A stretch of DNA of 64,000 nucleotides from Sitta carolinensis (lineage: Eukaryota; Chordata; Aves; Passeriformes; Sittidae): contig JAVUNC010000004.1 of assembly GCA_032173965.1 (NCBI GenBank), positions 5,004,001-5,068,000 on the forward strand. Reading direction: 5' to 3'. A program made the position numbers and the translations under genes. Of the stretch, positions 12,773 to 25,620 are shown one piece after another (the first letter of the stretch is position 1; every line of letters begins with the position of its first letter). The notes beneath the pieces were generated by a model. The model was given only the letters and a program-made list of their open reading frames with translations, was not told where the DNA came from and searched no databases.

Positions 12773-13329
12773 CCCCAGGAAAGGATCTTGAGAAGAACCT
12801 TCTCAGGCATCCTCTATATAGGAATGCTCCTTTGGAAACGTTGCTCCTTCAAGTTGTCAAAGCACATTGGATTCTGACACAGGATCCTCTCTGGCAACAC
12901 TATCGTTATTTAATCAATGAAGGCAGGCTTTTATCCAACAATCTGAAAGGAGACAAAATGAAGCAGAAAAGATGGGCAGTGTTCACTGCTGTCAGTTGCC
13001 TAAAAGCAACATTTTGCTTAGCCCTTAGTTTGCTAAAAGAAGGAAAAAAATAACAAGCTTAAAAAGCCAGCATGGGAAAAGGGAACTTGGTCCAGCAAAT
13101 CCTCAAATTTCATGAAAAATCTTCCATTTTCTACAAACTTTTTTTCTGGTCCCATTTCTCTCCTGTAGTGGTAGCCCAAGGCAGTGTCATTATGAAGGAC
13201 CAAAAAGAACCACTCGAAGAAAAGGACAGCAAAATTCCTACTCTCACAATAGGTCCCATGAAATGGGAAAGCTTACTGCAGAGTTCATAGGACAACTTAA
13301 GGGGCAGATAATTTTGTTTATTAGCCATT

Positions 13330-13598
13330 TAGGATTAGGAAAATGGCTTTAATCTGAAAGAGAGTAGGTTTAGATTGGATATTAGGAAGGCATTGTTCCC
13401 TGTGAGGATGGTGAGGCCCTGGCACAGGTCGCCCAGAGAAGCTGTGGTTGCTCCATCCCTGGAAGTGTCCAAGGCCAGGTTGGACAGGGCTTGGAGCTAC
13501 CTGGGAGAGTAGAAGTTGTCCCTGCCCATGGCAAGGGTGGGAACTGGAGGAGCCTTGAGGTCCCTCCCAACCCACAGCAGCCTGTGATTCTATGATTT
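13330..13598 (+). mobile_element. CR1 LINE fragment, 3' end
   Basis: Shows AGAGAGTAGGTTTAGATTGG, GATATTAGGAAG, TCGCCCAGAGAAGCTGTGG, AAGGCCAGGTTGGACAGGG and the tail CCTGTGATTCTATGATT. It is inserted in the SUPT3H last intron in antisense to the gene. Confidence 0.93.
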
Positions 13599-16500
13599 AC
13601 AGAAACAAGTCCCAGCCAAACATGAAAATGTGTGAGCACTCCCCAATGAGAGAACAGAGTCGATCAGAATACTAAGACTTCTGAACAGGCACCTCAGCTA
13701 GAAATGGTTTCCAGTTAACAATTTACACTAGTGTATAATTTCACAGCTGTAGCATGATGACAAAGAATAATTTTGGCAGGAGAAAGAAACAGCTGTGATT
13801 TTTGAGTGGGCTGAGGCTTAATTTTTATTTGGGATAAACTTTGGAAAGTCTGGGGTAAAACATCTCCAGCGGGCACCCGAGACACCAAAGTTTATTGGGC
13901 CAAATCCTACATTGGTTTAAGTCTGCAGTTCTCCTTGCATTAAAGTTAAGCACAATGTCACACTGCAGGCCTGTTGTATCACTTAGAGATGTTAAATCCT
14001 GAATTATAAGTCCTGTATAAATGAGTTACAGAACAGCATTTATAAAACTTGAAGTCTCCCTTTCTTGGTGTCCTCTTGTATGTGTGTGGGCAAGTGGTTT
14101 AATTACAGTGCATAAAGTGGAATGGCAGACAGAGACTTACAAATCAAAGAACAAGCCCTGGCTGAACTTCATTAGCAAACATAAATGCAAATAGGCACAT
14201 CTTGTTTGTGACATGCCATGGTCCTTTCTGCCTTGGGTAATTTTACTCTATTCTCTGACATTTGCATAAATGTAAATCAAACCATATGACTTGAGCAGGT
14301 TTGTGATAGGGGAATCATATGGAAAACTTCTTTCAATAAATAATTCTCCTCATGCAGCCTTACAATGTTATGTGAAAATCAGAGAGGGTTGGATCTCAGA
14401 CAGTGAGAGCCTTTATTTAAGAACAGTGGAGGGAGCCCTGCCCTTTAAATAAGAGACATTCTTGGATCAGACACTGGCTGGCAGGATGGAAAAAAGGATG
14501 TAGCATTAACTTTTATTCCATTCCAAATAACCTGGAACCCATAAACCACCAAGATTCTCTAATTTTGAATGTGCTCCTTTTCTCCCTGTCTCTTCTTTCC
14601 ATTTTATTTGGGAAATGTTAACTCTGAAATTTCATTAACTTGCCATAATATTAAACAGGTCACCCCGGACAGATCCATAACTCTTTGTACATAAAAACAT
14701 CTAGATTAAAACCCCTGTGATTAAAAGGTTGCTCCTCTAATTTTTCCCAGCCTGAACAGACAAACCACATGCAAAGAAGTGTCAGCTTATTTAGAGATTA
14801 AAATAATAATTAGTTTAAAAGGCTAAATATAAGTAATGTTGTTTGAAAAAGAAAATCCATGTGTTGTTTAGAATTAGTTGCTTCTGTTTAAGTTTAAACA
14901 AATTTGTGTGGATATAAACTCTCTTTATTAAAAGAGCATCCATGTTACAAAAGAAATATAATGGATAATTCTCCCTCCAATTTAAAACAATAGCACTGAA
15001 GGCTCTAATTCCACAAACCCATCTTTAATCAGTAGCCAAAGCACAGATGTCTGATATTACTCAAAGGATGAGGGAGCGCTTTAAGTGCATAATGTCTTGT
15101 ATGTGGTCAGTAATGAATAACACACCCCAAATATGTATCTGTGGACACCCAGGTTTAGCACAGTACAGACTTGTATGATGCTCTGGCTGATCTGCCCTGC
15201 TGTAACCTCATCATTTATGTTGAGGCCAGACCAGTGTGCTGAAAGCTACAGCATCCATTTACCAGCCCCTCTGGAAGCACAACCACGTTGGTGCTTATGC
15301 TAGATCCCAAGAAACCTGTTAGGTGTAAGAAACACCAACAGCTGCATTCCTCAGGTCTGTTCCCTGAGTCCTCAGCCTGGTGAGACACCAGAGACAGCAG
15401 CAGTGTCCATGCCAAGAGTACCTGCCCTCAGGAAGGGGCTGGAGATCACAACACTTCATGTAGGGGCCCACAGACATCACACACTGATAAAAGCACTACT
15501 CCAATAAACCATCTATCAACAAAATGCTTCCCAGCAAAGTCAGCTCTAGGCTTTGGTTGACCTTTTATCAAGTGGCATAAACTTTCTAAATAATTTCATA
15601 AAAGTGGGCTGCTGTGTAAAGGAATGGGACATAATCAGAGTATATCATCCAAGTCTGTTAAAGAACATATCTCAGCTATCCAAATTTTTAACTGTTGTTC
15701 TCTGCTTCTGGGATAAATGATGTTCCCAAGGCTGATGGAAATGTAGGGTTACTGGAAAACAAGTACCAAATTAATTTCTCAGACACCCAGTGCAGTACCA
15801 TAAGTGGATGGAGAACAAAATGTAGGGCTTGTACTGCTGTCCTCCAGTGTATTTGGTCAAAATTGAAATGCTGTAGTTAACCAGAAAATGCTGCTCTCAG
15901 GGCTGGGCTGGTATTGTAAAAAAGAAAAACAAGGCAAAAGGATCATGGCTTCTGTTGCAGCAAGAACTGGGGTGTGGGAGTGGGGTACCAACGTCTGCCA
16001 AGAGAAAAAAAGAACAAAATTGGTGGGGAGAGAGGGATCATTTAAAGTCTCTCAGAGGGTAACGCAAACGGTGGAGAAAGAAAGAAAAAACGGAACTATA
16101 AAACAATACTTGGCAGCCAGCTTTGCAAAACAAACATATTTTCACAGTCTTTCCCATCACTGCCACCAGCTTTAATGGGCTTTATTTGTCTGAGGGCAAG
16201 AAACCCTTTTTAATTGTCAGAGGAAAGGCGACGCTGCTTTGCACACTGATAGAAATTCCTGTTCTGAGCCCTACTTTAACCACACACTGCTCTCCATTCA
16301 CAGTCAGGGAGAGGAATCCCTCCCCCCAGGCTGCAGAACCTGTAGCAGGGCTCCACCACCACTCTTCCCTGGACAGCATCAGCTGCTTCTCCTGTGGAGA
16401 AGTTGAAATCCAGCAAGTTCCTCTTGCCATGGGTCTAATGGCCCCTAACCGTCTGCCCAGGACACACTGCTGGCAAAGCACACAGCAGGTCTCCACGAGG

Positions 16501-17115
16501 CACCAGACCTTGATGGATATGACCTGTTGGAACCCAGCATAATTGGGAAAGCTTAATCCCCTCACCAACTGGAAATGCACTGTTCCTGAGTGTCCCTGAT
16601 CTCCTCAGGAGCAGTGCAATTAGTTCACTTATATTTTTACTGCCTCATGTCAAACTGGTCAAAACACCTGGAGTTGCTCAAGGGTCAAACTCTCCTCTCC
16701 TGATGTGCCTCAACTTGCTGCTTTAGCTGCATGGCAACAATAATGTACACTGGGAACTTTATTATGTCTGAGAATTAAATTAAAACTGGAAGTCTTGAGA
16801 CTTTAGGTATGACTGGACAGTGAAACCTCCAGTTTATAACTCGGGGCACTACACAGTAACAGCACTCCCATGTGAAAATATACCACTAACAATAAAAACT
16901 TGTTCAGCCTGAGAGCAATTCAGCACCAAACAACCTAGATGGCTCCCTGTCTCCAGGGATGACTTTATTTGACCTTTTAAGGTTTTCTTCTACTGCTGTA
17001 GAAGCTCAGGGTTTTTTCTGTAGGAAGTGACAGAAGAGGTTAAATTCCCCCTCTGTGTCACCACTGCTCATGACCTCAGCATAGGAGCTAAAGAGTAAAT
17101 TTATTTGGAAACTAT
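13599..17115. other. Intronic unique stretch with possible conserved element
   Basis: No repeat of known type. The part at 14085-14300 includes two octamer-like motifs in opposite orientation, ATGCAAAT at 14185-14192 and ATTTGCAT at 14260-14267. Open frames near 15.9-16.5 kb have no recognisable domain. Confidence 0.45.
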
Positions 17116-17330
17116 ATGGCGTGGTACAGTTGTCTGAGCACAAGGGCAGGAGCCAGGGTTGGGCTCAGCTCCCAGCTCTGACACTTGCTGTGTGGCCTCA
17201 GACAAACCACTTAGTGCCTCTGTGCTTCCATTTCCCCTGCCTTTGAAACAGAAATTCTGTCACTCATTGAAACCCTTTCTTGAGGATTGCTTGATTATAG
17301 AGTTCATACGTGACACTTCGAATACATTGT
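17116..17330 (+). mobile_element. MIR-like tRNA-derived SINE relic
   Basis: The order of blocks matches the MIR family: a decayed tRNA-like head, CTCCCAGCTCTGACACTTGC, then TGTGTGGCCTCAGACAAACC, ACTTAGTGCCTCTGTGCTTC and CATTTCCCC. The tail is diverged. Elements of this type predate the split of birds from other amniotes. Confidence 0.7.
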
Positions 17331-17780
17331 ACACTGTGCCATAATTATTATTTTCATTGCATTATATCTCCCATTGTAATGGCTAAAATACCAGATGTAT
17401 AGAAAAGGATGCTGAAATTGGCACCTAGGAGGGGCAGGTATTACTTTTAAATTAAATTATTTGGGCAAACCAACAGAGTTCACCTACACTTTTCCCTTTA
17501 AACTGTTGAAATTGTAACAAAAAGCAGCATCTAATGACACTTTGCAACACACTTCTCCCCCACCTTATGAAAGCATCCTGCAAATGCTCTCTGCGGAGGG
17601 CACAGCACTTCTGCTCTTTGATTCAACAGAGCATTTCAGTGGGGAAACAAGACCCCAACCAGCAGCTCAGGTCTGTGAAGAGAGGAATTTTCTCAGGCTC
17701 GAGGCCCTTTGCTGGTGGCAGCACGGGGGTGTGGCCACTTCTCGCCCTGCTCAGCCCTGACTGATGTGCTCTGTCTGCAG

Positions 17781-17810
17781 AGGGGCGCCGGCGCTCCGCA
17801 GCGCTGGGAG
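17781..17810 (+). other. CpG-dense 30-bp exon-like segment
   Basis: A 30-bp block with five CpG dinucleotides sits exactly between CTCTGTCTGCAG, a good acceptor, and GTAAGAG, a good donor. The local sequence to its left (17600-17780) is also GC-richer than average. It could be a micro-exon of a non-coding transcript on the strand opposite SUPT3H, or coincidence. No protein match is visible. Confidence 0.25.
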
Positions 17811-17849
17811 GTAAGAGGAATTAAGGTAATGCATCAGTGGTTTCCAGCG

Positions 17850-17930
17850 AAGGAGATGGAAGAGAAGGGGGAAAAAAAAGGGAAAAAAAAAAAGAGGGGA
17901 AAAAAAAAAAAAAAAAAAAGGCAAAAGAAA
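17850..17930. repeat. Purine tract (A/G only over about 80 bp)
   Basis: Mixed G and A runs, including adenine runs of up to about 20. Strong strand asymmetry; on the SUPT3H transcript it is a polypyrimidine tract. Confidence 0.9.
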
Positions 17931-19271
17931 TATACTATTTCAATCAAAGTCTGAAATTTGTAGAAGTGGTTTTGGTCTCAATATAGAAAAAATATTTATC
18001 CAAGAAACTCCTACTCGGGTGCGAACATCCTACTTCTAGTGGGATTTTGTTTGGCAAAGTGCTGTGAAAGAGTGGAAGCTAATACAGAACATGTCTATAA
18101 ACAAATATATTTATTTAGTACAGATTGACACATTCACTAGAGTATTTCAGTGATTACACGTGTAAAACTATTTCCTATAGTGGTTTCCTTTTGTGATTCT
18201 GCTAATTTATTCAATCCACCCCATTTTCATGCATTGAATGTTATGAGCCATTTCAGCCACCCAGACTGAAACGTGTTTGGAGACTACAGCCTGTTTTTTC
18301 ATTTCATCATCTACACATAATTATTTGGTGATATTAGGAATTTGAGCTCAAATGGAAGCCAACCAACATTTTAATAGCTTAAAAATCACACAAAATGAAG
18401 TCTGCCCTGAGGTTAATGAATAAGAGCCAAATCTTGAGGCTCTTGCTCAGTTTTTACTCACTCTTATTCAGGCAAAAGTTAAATCAATTGTAGTTGGACT
18501 GATTAAAACCAGAAGAACATATATTTGGACCTTTCTCTCAGGTAAAACTGAATAAATTACCTAGGATTATGCTGCAGAATGGCATCCAATCGATCTTTCA
18601 CGTGTATTTCTGCAATATGCTTGAGAAAAAATCCAAGTGCTGAGGTGGTTTAACCAGTTAAACCAATATTTTAGCTGCAGAATAAATTATTATACACTAC
18701 CAGGTTTTATGACATTTATATTAGAAATAGCACTGAATCAAAATAGATTTCCTGGTCCCTCCTGGACTTCTGAAAATCAGGATCAAATCCAAACTTAAAA
18801 AATGGTTCATTAAGTATGGAAGCCAAATGCTCCTATCCTTCAAAACAAAGCTCCATCCTTAATTTATACATTAATCCAGGCATGTATTGATACAGGTATT
18901 TGATTTTGATGATGACAAGCATTTATAATTTAGGAAATGAAAGGGTTTTTTTTAATTACATGCAGGATGTCCTACTCCTTATGCAAAGAATGCAATATGC
19001 CTGTAAAAAATAAAAAACAGAGCAGTTAATTGCTTTGAACAGGTAACACTTCACTAGTAATTGGTGATAATCACAGAAGGATGCCTCTCCCTTAAGTCAC
19101 AATCCATTTAAGTATTGGGCCAGTCTCAGAAAAGTAATGACACATTTATCCCATTCAAGCCAGACTTAAGCATGAGGATTTGGAAAGAAAGGAGTATGAA
19201 TGACTGATTTCTTCAATATATGCAAAGGAAATAGAAGGAAAAAATGGGTAACAAGAATGAAGTGGTCAATG
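17931..19271. other. Intronic unique stretch
   Basis: AT-rich, with no recognisable repeat, exon or RNA gene. Confidence 0.5.
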
Positions 19272-19382
19272 TGTAGATGTGGCACTTGGGGACTGGTTTT
19301 AGTGCTGGGCTTGGCAGTGCTGGGTTAATGGTTGTATTCAATGATCTTAGAGAGCTTTTCCAACCTAAATGACCTATGATTT
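19272..19382 (+). mobile_element. CR1 LINE fragment, 3' end (different subfamily)
   Basis: GGGCTTGGCAGTGCTGGGTT, AATGGTTGTATTCAATGATC and TTTTCCAACCTAAATGACC, then a decayed CTATGAT tail. This variant of the CR1 3' end matches the copy at 29575-29948. Confidence 0.82.
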
Positions 19383-22300
19383 TTGAAAGACACCAGATCC
19401 TGCCTGGGTCTGGGTGACAGTGGCCCTGCTCACTATCTCCTACAATTCCATCCCAATGCTGAGATATGCTGAACACATGAGGAGCTGGACTTGGGGATGG
19501 CTTTGTTTGTAAAGGAGTGAGCTGGACACGTGAAGAGGGCAGATACCTCCTGGCCACCACTCACGCTGAAGGACCTGGTCCTGCTCTCCCCAGCACTTTT
19601 ACCTGCAGGGCAGACAAGCTGCTCCCTGTGTTCAGCAGGGCCTGGTGAGCACAAACCATGCCAGTGGCACATGGGGAATGTGGGGATGCTGCCAAAGCCT
19701 TGCAGGCTCCTGTGCTGGGCAGCCTGCACAGAGCAGAGCCCTCACTGCACTGTCAGAGAGCTGCAGGCAAAGTAGGAGCTGCAAGAACGTGCCAAGGAAC
19801 TTGGGATCCCAGGGAAGGGAAGGCCTTTCACTACATTCTACTTTTTAAATGACATTATATCCACAATCATATGTTGGAAAAGCTGGTTCACAAGTGGACA
19901 TAGACTTTAAGTCTCACTAATATACAGCTCAAGTTATCTTTAATCTTTCTAATTATCTTTCTGTTCATCTGTTTCTTACCTGCCTAACATCTTGGCCAAA
20001 CGGGTCATCACAGGGACACAGGATGGTTGCTGAGAATAACAGGATTCCAAAATGTCCTTCCTAGAAGTGACTAAAAATTCCCTTTGGTAGTTTATGACTG
20101 ATTTGGTGTGTGTGTGTGGGGTGGGCAAATAATATTTACTATGTGAAGCAAATGAAATAACTCAGCAAAATCAGAACCTTCATACTATACCCCACCTCCC
20201 CAGACCTAATTTCATATGTCACTTCCTATGGCACACATTACTTAAATGAAACTTATTTTGAAATGCAAGGACAGACCAATGCCATCAACAATATCTCAGT
20301 GGTCTGACCCATCACGTCAAACTCTCTTTTCTTCTTAACCGCATCACATCTTTTTCCCTTGTATCCAGTTTAAGAGCAGACATACATTTATATGCACATC
20401 CATAAAAGTGATACTCGTCTGAAAACAAACTAGCCAGGCCACGAGATTCTTCTTGGCTGATTGCCATTGTTCAGTCACTAAATATAGGTTTAGGAATAGA
20501 GAGATGGATTACTTGCTTATAACCCCACCATGGGCTTTTCATGATATCACGGCCCATATTTTTTTAATAACATTGAGGAATATTTAAATCCTGTATGGAA
20601 GTTTTTTCATACGCACTTCTTTGATGTTAGAACATTTTGATTTGTGTGCATGCTGACACCAGAACATCTCGATTACTGCATGTTCATTTATCAGAGAGTG
20701 CAGGGTCGATCCTGTTTGGATGTGCAATTTTTGCATCGAATAGATAACACGGGCTAATCACATTGACAGCAACATCCCCACTTCCAGTGGCAGGAAATGA
20801 AAGAACACTAAATAATGAAGAGTTAGTTAGTTCTCATTAAATGTTAATGTTAAATAACTAAAACAATAGAAGAGTTTATATTTTCAAAAAGCAGAAAGGT
20901 GGTAGGGAAGTAACAGAGCCCCAAACCTAGAACACATTGCAGTTCCTGGATTTAAAGCTAATGGGACCCAGTGGATCCAGCCTTTGGCAAAGAAAGAGCT
21001 GTTGTCTCCATCACATTATTTATTGTAATGGTGTAACTCCTTTTTCCTTTGTTTCTCCTTTTCCCCCCAGCAGAATGGCTGTTGGTAAGATGGGAATGTG
21101 AAATCCAGGTTTTAGTCTCTTCAGTAGCTCTGAATTTCCTGGCTTTTGTGGACTGAAATCAGACCCTGAAGTCACTTATGTGCATTTTGTTTTGGATAAT
21201 TGACATTAATTTTTAGGTTGCATCACTGACATCAATCAGCACTTCTCTCAGAGGACTAGAGTTAAGGGGCCACAATAAAAGGCATGATATTGTTTCTTTT
21301 GTTTTATTTTTGGAGCACTTTGACTACTCTATACTTTTCCACTTGATGTTATGTTCTTTTTGGGTGAGACAGTTTAAAACATTACTGACTGTCTCATTTA
21401 AAAGAATACTTTGGCACGTACAGTAAATGCCTGGCTCCAGAGGCTGGGACAGTCAAGGCTGGTAAAAAATTCAGGTTGGTACCTTTTGTTTATGCAAAAC
21501 TTTGAAGAAACTAAGAAACAACAACACATTTCTTTAGAGAGAGCCCTGCTGCCCATTACAGATGTTTCCCATATGGTAATGGGAAGGTTGGTCCCTTCCC
21601 CCTCCACTCATCAGTGTTCTCACATCGTAGCAGGAATCTACAAAGACAACAGGGCTGTAAATGACACGGCACAGAAGCCTCCAGCAGCACGTACTGCCAA
21701 GGAAGAGGCTGATTTTCATTGTCAGGGCACGAATACACTCCATTGCAGCCCACTGATGGGGAGCATTTTGACTCTTCAGCTTCCTGAGTCACCACTGAAT
21801 GGCACAAAAACCCTGGAGTAAGTGTCCAAGAGAAGTCAGACTAGGTTTCAGATGCCAAAATTATGAGATGGAGAAAACAGATTAAATCAGTAGAGACTAC
21901 TGCAGATTACCATCCTGCATCAACTGGTGGGCTCAACACCTTCTCCCTCAAACCCTCATGGATAGGAAGAAAAATTCTTTCACAAAGCTATGCTTTTTAG
22001 GGAAGAAAAAATGGAGGCCCTTCAGTGGGGCCAGGACCTATTTTTTGGACACTGGGATGTAGTCACACACAGGTTCAAAGGCAGGTCTTGAATTCAGACA
22101 ACCATTGGGTAGAGCATTGGCCTGTTGCCCCATATTTTGCCAAAGAGTTCCTCACCCCAGCTGTACTCAAGACCTTCATAAGTCCCAATAATTTTTTTGA
22201 TGCTGGAGCTATTCTGCCACTCAAGTCTTGAATGCAGGTGTGACTTTCTAAGAGTTTAATGTGCAATTGAGACATTTTGTCACCTCATCCGCTCCTTTTC

Positions 22301-25227
22301 CAAACAACGAAGTTATCTTATTTCAAAAATAAACTTCAAAATAAATAAGAACCTGAACATACATGGAGTTTGAAATGAAAAAAATAATTTTTTTTTTTGC
22401 CTATTTCCCTATGCTTTTGGTTTTAGATGAGATATGGGACCATCTGGGCTAGTCTATATTTAATTTATAATTTTTTTTTTTTCATGTCAACAAATCTTAG
22501 TAATATACATACATATTAGTTCATATATTTTGCCATTGGTTATTATATATTATTGCATAATAGTAATATAATATCTAACATTTCTAAAGAATCAAGTGTA
22601 ATCTGAGATTTGGAAAACCAGCTACTGATCTTAGCTAGCCATTTCACTGAATAATTTTCAGTTTTTATACCTCACCATATTTTCCTGTTCACCTTTTCCT
22701 GTTCCTCACGACAGCATTTTTTCCTAGTTCTTTATTACCAACTCTACTCTGCTTAACTTTAATAAAATGTATCCTTCTATTTATCTGTCTTTGCCCTCCA
22801 GTTCAGCTTATCCACCCTTTGGTTTCCAGCCCATTCTCCCATCTTTCCATAACTCATTGTTTCCACTCCCTTTTGACCAGCCCATCTCTGTCTCTGCTGT
22901 TTTTCTTTCCAACTTGATTTCTGCAGGTCCTTGTCTCTTACCAACATCATCTCTCTACAGAAGCAAAGTCGTTCTGTGTCTTAAAATAATTCCATCCAAA
23001 ATTTACTTCATCCTCTCCCAACCACATTAGGGGCCTACAAATATATCTGCAGTTGTTGCAGAAATTGTAGAAAAACAGATCTAGTAACGCTTGTTGTAGG
23101 ACACATGAAGTGTTTTGGCAATACCAAAGAGGGCACAAGGGAGAAACTCAGTGCTCAGGAGAAGGAGAATCCTAAACACCAATTTGGACCAGCCAGTAGC
23201 TGTCACTCAGGGCACAAAAGAGCCCTCAAAAACTTGGGGGAGATTTCATACATCTCACAAGCTAAAGTCCAATCTTAGATATTAAATATATATGAACCAC
23301 GTATTTTTATCTTTTTTTATTATTATTTTTTTTTTCCTGTAATTATTCAGTTTGCTTAAGGAGAAAAAAGTAAGAAAGAAAGAGTAAAAAAGGCCACTCA
23401 GCACCTTGGTGTCAGAGAGAAGCCTGCTGGTGTCCAGCCCATTGAAGAAATTGCTCAAAACCACTTGACCCTTCTGGGAACATTCTCCTGCTGAAAGGCT
23501 GGGCTTTCTATCCCAGAAATGATGACATGAAGTTTTCTGAGACTGCATGAACTCAAAAGCCATCTTTACCATAAAATTATATTTATTATTGATAAATTGG
23601 TGTCATTTAGTATCACTTAATTGCTCCATATTTCCTTAATTTGTCTTTAGCTGGGCATGATTCAACTGGGAAGCATGACTGAGTCTCACAGAGCCCTTGG
23701 CAAATGAAGAGATATTGCAGCAAAGTGTGTTTTGGGGTGATATTTATTCCTCCAGGGGTGCTGTTGATGGGGTGAATCACTGATCCTGACCCACTGTGAA
23801 CAACTGATCTCTGTTGCGAGAGGAAATACTTTCATCCTCAAGAAAACAACCCTTTTTTGCTGTGTTCCATGTGGTACTTCCAACAGGTGTTACAGAGATA
23901 AAAAAAGGGGGCAAAAAATATAGCAAATAAATTAATAGATAAAAAGATAGATGAGTAAAACATGGTCCTGATCTGGATGAGAAGACAGCTGCAGATGTGG
24001 CTTTGGCTTTTGAAATGACTGGGCCAGAGAGCAGGGGGACATTTTTGACTTGTGGGCAAATTTCATCAGGCACCAGGCAGAGTCAACGAACCACTTACTC
24101 ACAGGCCACTTGCCCAGTCTGAAAAGGGAACAATTTTCAGTCTTTGACAGATTGGACTTGAACAGGCACCAGAAGTGAAAGCATCTATTGTCCATGATCC
24201 ATCCCACCCCTGAGACTTCCAATTTCTCATTTACCATGTAGCCTGTTCAGAAAAGGTTTGTCAAGAACAGCCTCTCTACACAAATTACATTGAAATTCCT
24301 TATACTGTGCCACATACTTGACTTGCTGTGCCAGAAAGAGCCACATAATAAGTTTCTAACAAGGACATTGGTTATTAAAGCACTCAATTTTCTAGGTCAA
24401 AGAGGTGAAAGGCAAAGTCAAAATAATTGAAACAAAATATTCTATAAATCATGGGTGTTTACTTACAAAAAAAAGAAAGAAAAAATGATATGAAGAGACC
24501 TGCTGCTACACTAACCAAAATTCAGCTAGCTATTTTGAATTACCATGTTCTTGATGAAAGCAAAATTTAAGGCACCAGAGTTGGCTTTTGGAAATACACA
24601 AACAGTTCAAAACCAAACACAGCTTAGCAGCAACTGGATCCTTCTTTCTTTTCCCACTTCTTCCTCCAAAATGTGTAAGACAGACATGGCAAAGAAATGC
24701 ACTGGTAATGCATGATGTTCCATTTTTATTCACTTAAATGTGTAAAGTAGATACCTTTTTAAACATATAAGTTTGGTGAGGTAACCAGGGATTTAAACTG
24801 TGAAGTGCAAAAGTTCTTAATGCATTTCGTGAATAGGAATTTTTTTAGAATTGCCATCTGTATCTCCTGCTTTTGAGAAACATTAAGATCTGAGCTTTCT
24901 GAAAATAATTTTGCATCATCTCAGTATATTTTGAGACATTCTTTTTAACAGTGTTGCATCTTTATATTAGTACATAAGAAAAATATTTTTTCTGCAGTTT
25001 TCTTCTCTAGGAGACACACCTTATTTATCAACTTCTCAAAAGTGTTTGAATCCATATTTATTGTGAAGACTAACATGGTTTATCCACTTTTTCAAGGAAC
25101 AATGCTTTTTCAAGAATACAGTTAAATACATCTTCCATTTCTTAGTTTTTGAAGTTTTTATCTGTGATAAAACAATTTTTCAGTGTTCGAGTAAAACTCA
25201 TTGAGAAGGCACGTGCACTTAGGTAAT
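19383..25227. other. Intronic unique stretch, 5.8 kb
   Basis: No CR1. A GC-richer patch lies at 19540-19830 and a pyrimidine-rich strand bias at about 22680-22960. The segment 22060-22125 weakly resembles an inverted MIR. The segment 20570-20790 looks unlike neutral AT-rich filler and is noted as a conservation candidate. No coding exon is supported. Confidence 0.45.
22683..22960. repeat. Pyrimidine-rich tract on the plus strand
   Basis: About 280 bp dominated by C and T on the plus strand, interrupted by short purine stretches, without a fixed repeat unit. Confidence 0.6.
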
Positions 25228-25332
25228 AAAATCATAAAATCACTGAATGGTGTGGGTTGGGAAGGACCTTAAAGATGATCTCATTCCAACCCTTTGCCAT
25301 GGGCAGGGACATCTTCCACTAGACCAGGTTGC
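25228..25332 (-). mobile_element. CR1 LINE fragment, 3' end
   Basis: Inverted CR1 tail: AAAATCACTGAATGG, GGGTTGGGAAGGACCTTAAA, TTTGCCATGGGCAGGGACAT and CTTCCACTAGACCAGGTTGC. Confidence 0.92.
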
Positions 25333-25584
25333 TTGTTGATTTAACAATAAAAAGAAAAAATGAAAGGGCAGATTGAGGATCTAAAAGGAGGGCAAAGGGG
25401 CTGCAATCTGCCTTCTGATCTGGGGCATGGACCAGCCAGTACAAGGGACACAGTGAAATCAGAAGGAAGTGGCTAAGAAGAGCTGAGGGATGGGACGCTG
25501 CCATCCCATCAAGACAGAGCAGTCACTGTTGGTGGGCTCCAGGGTCCCCCAGATGTGATCCTACCCCACCCCGCACTTCCTGGC

Positions 25585-25616
<32 letters not shown>

Positions 25617-25620
25617 AAAA
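25585..25620. repeat. Poly-A run with two interrupting G
   Basis: About 36 bp of almost pure adenine on the plus strand. Confidence 0.93.

Noticed and set aside
16123..16542. 139-codon plus-strand open frame overlapping a 132-codon minus-strand frame
   Set aside because: Open frames on both strands over the same DNA usually reflect composition. No domain is visible in either.
22060..22125. Possible inverted MIR remnant
   Set aside because: Some words resemble the MIR core (AGTCACACA, GGTCTTGAATTCAGA), but the match is too short and broken to list as a feature.
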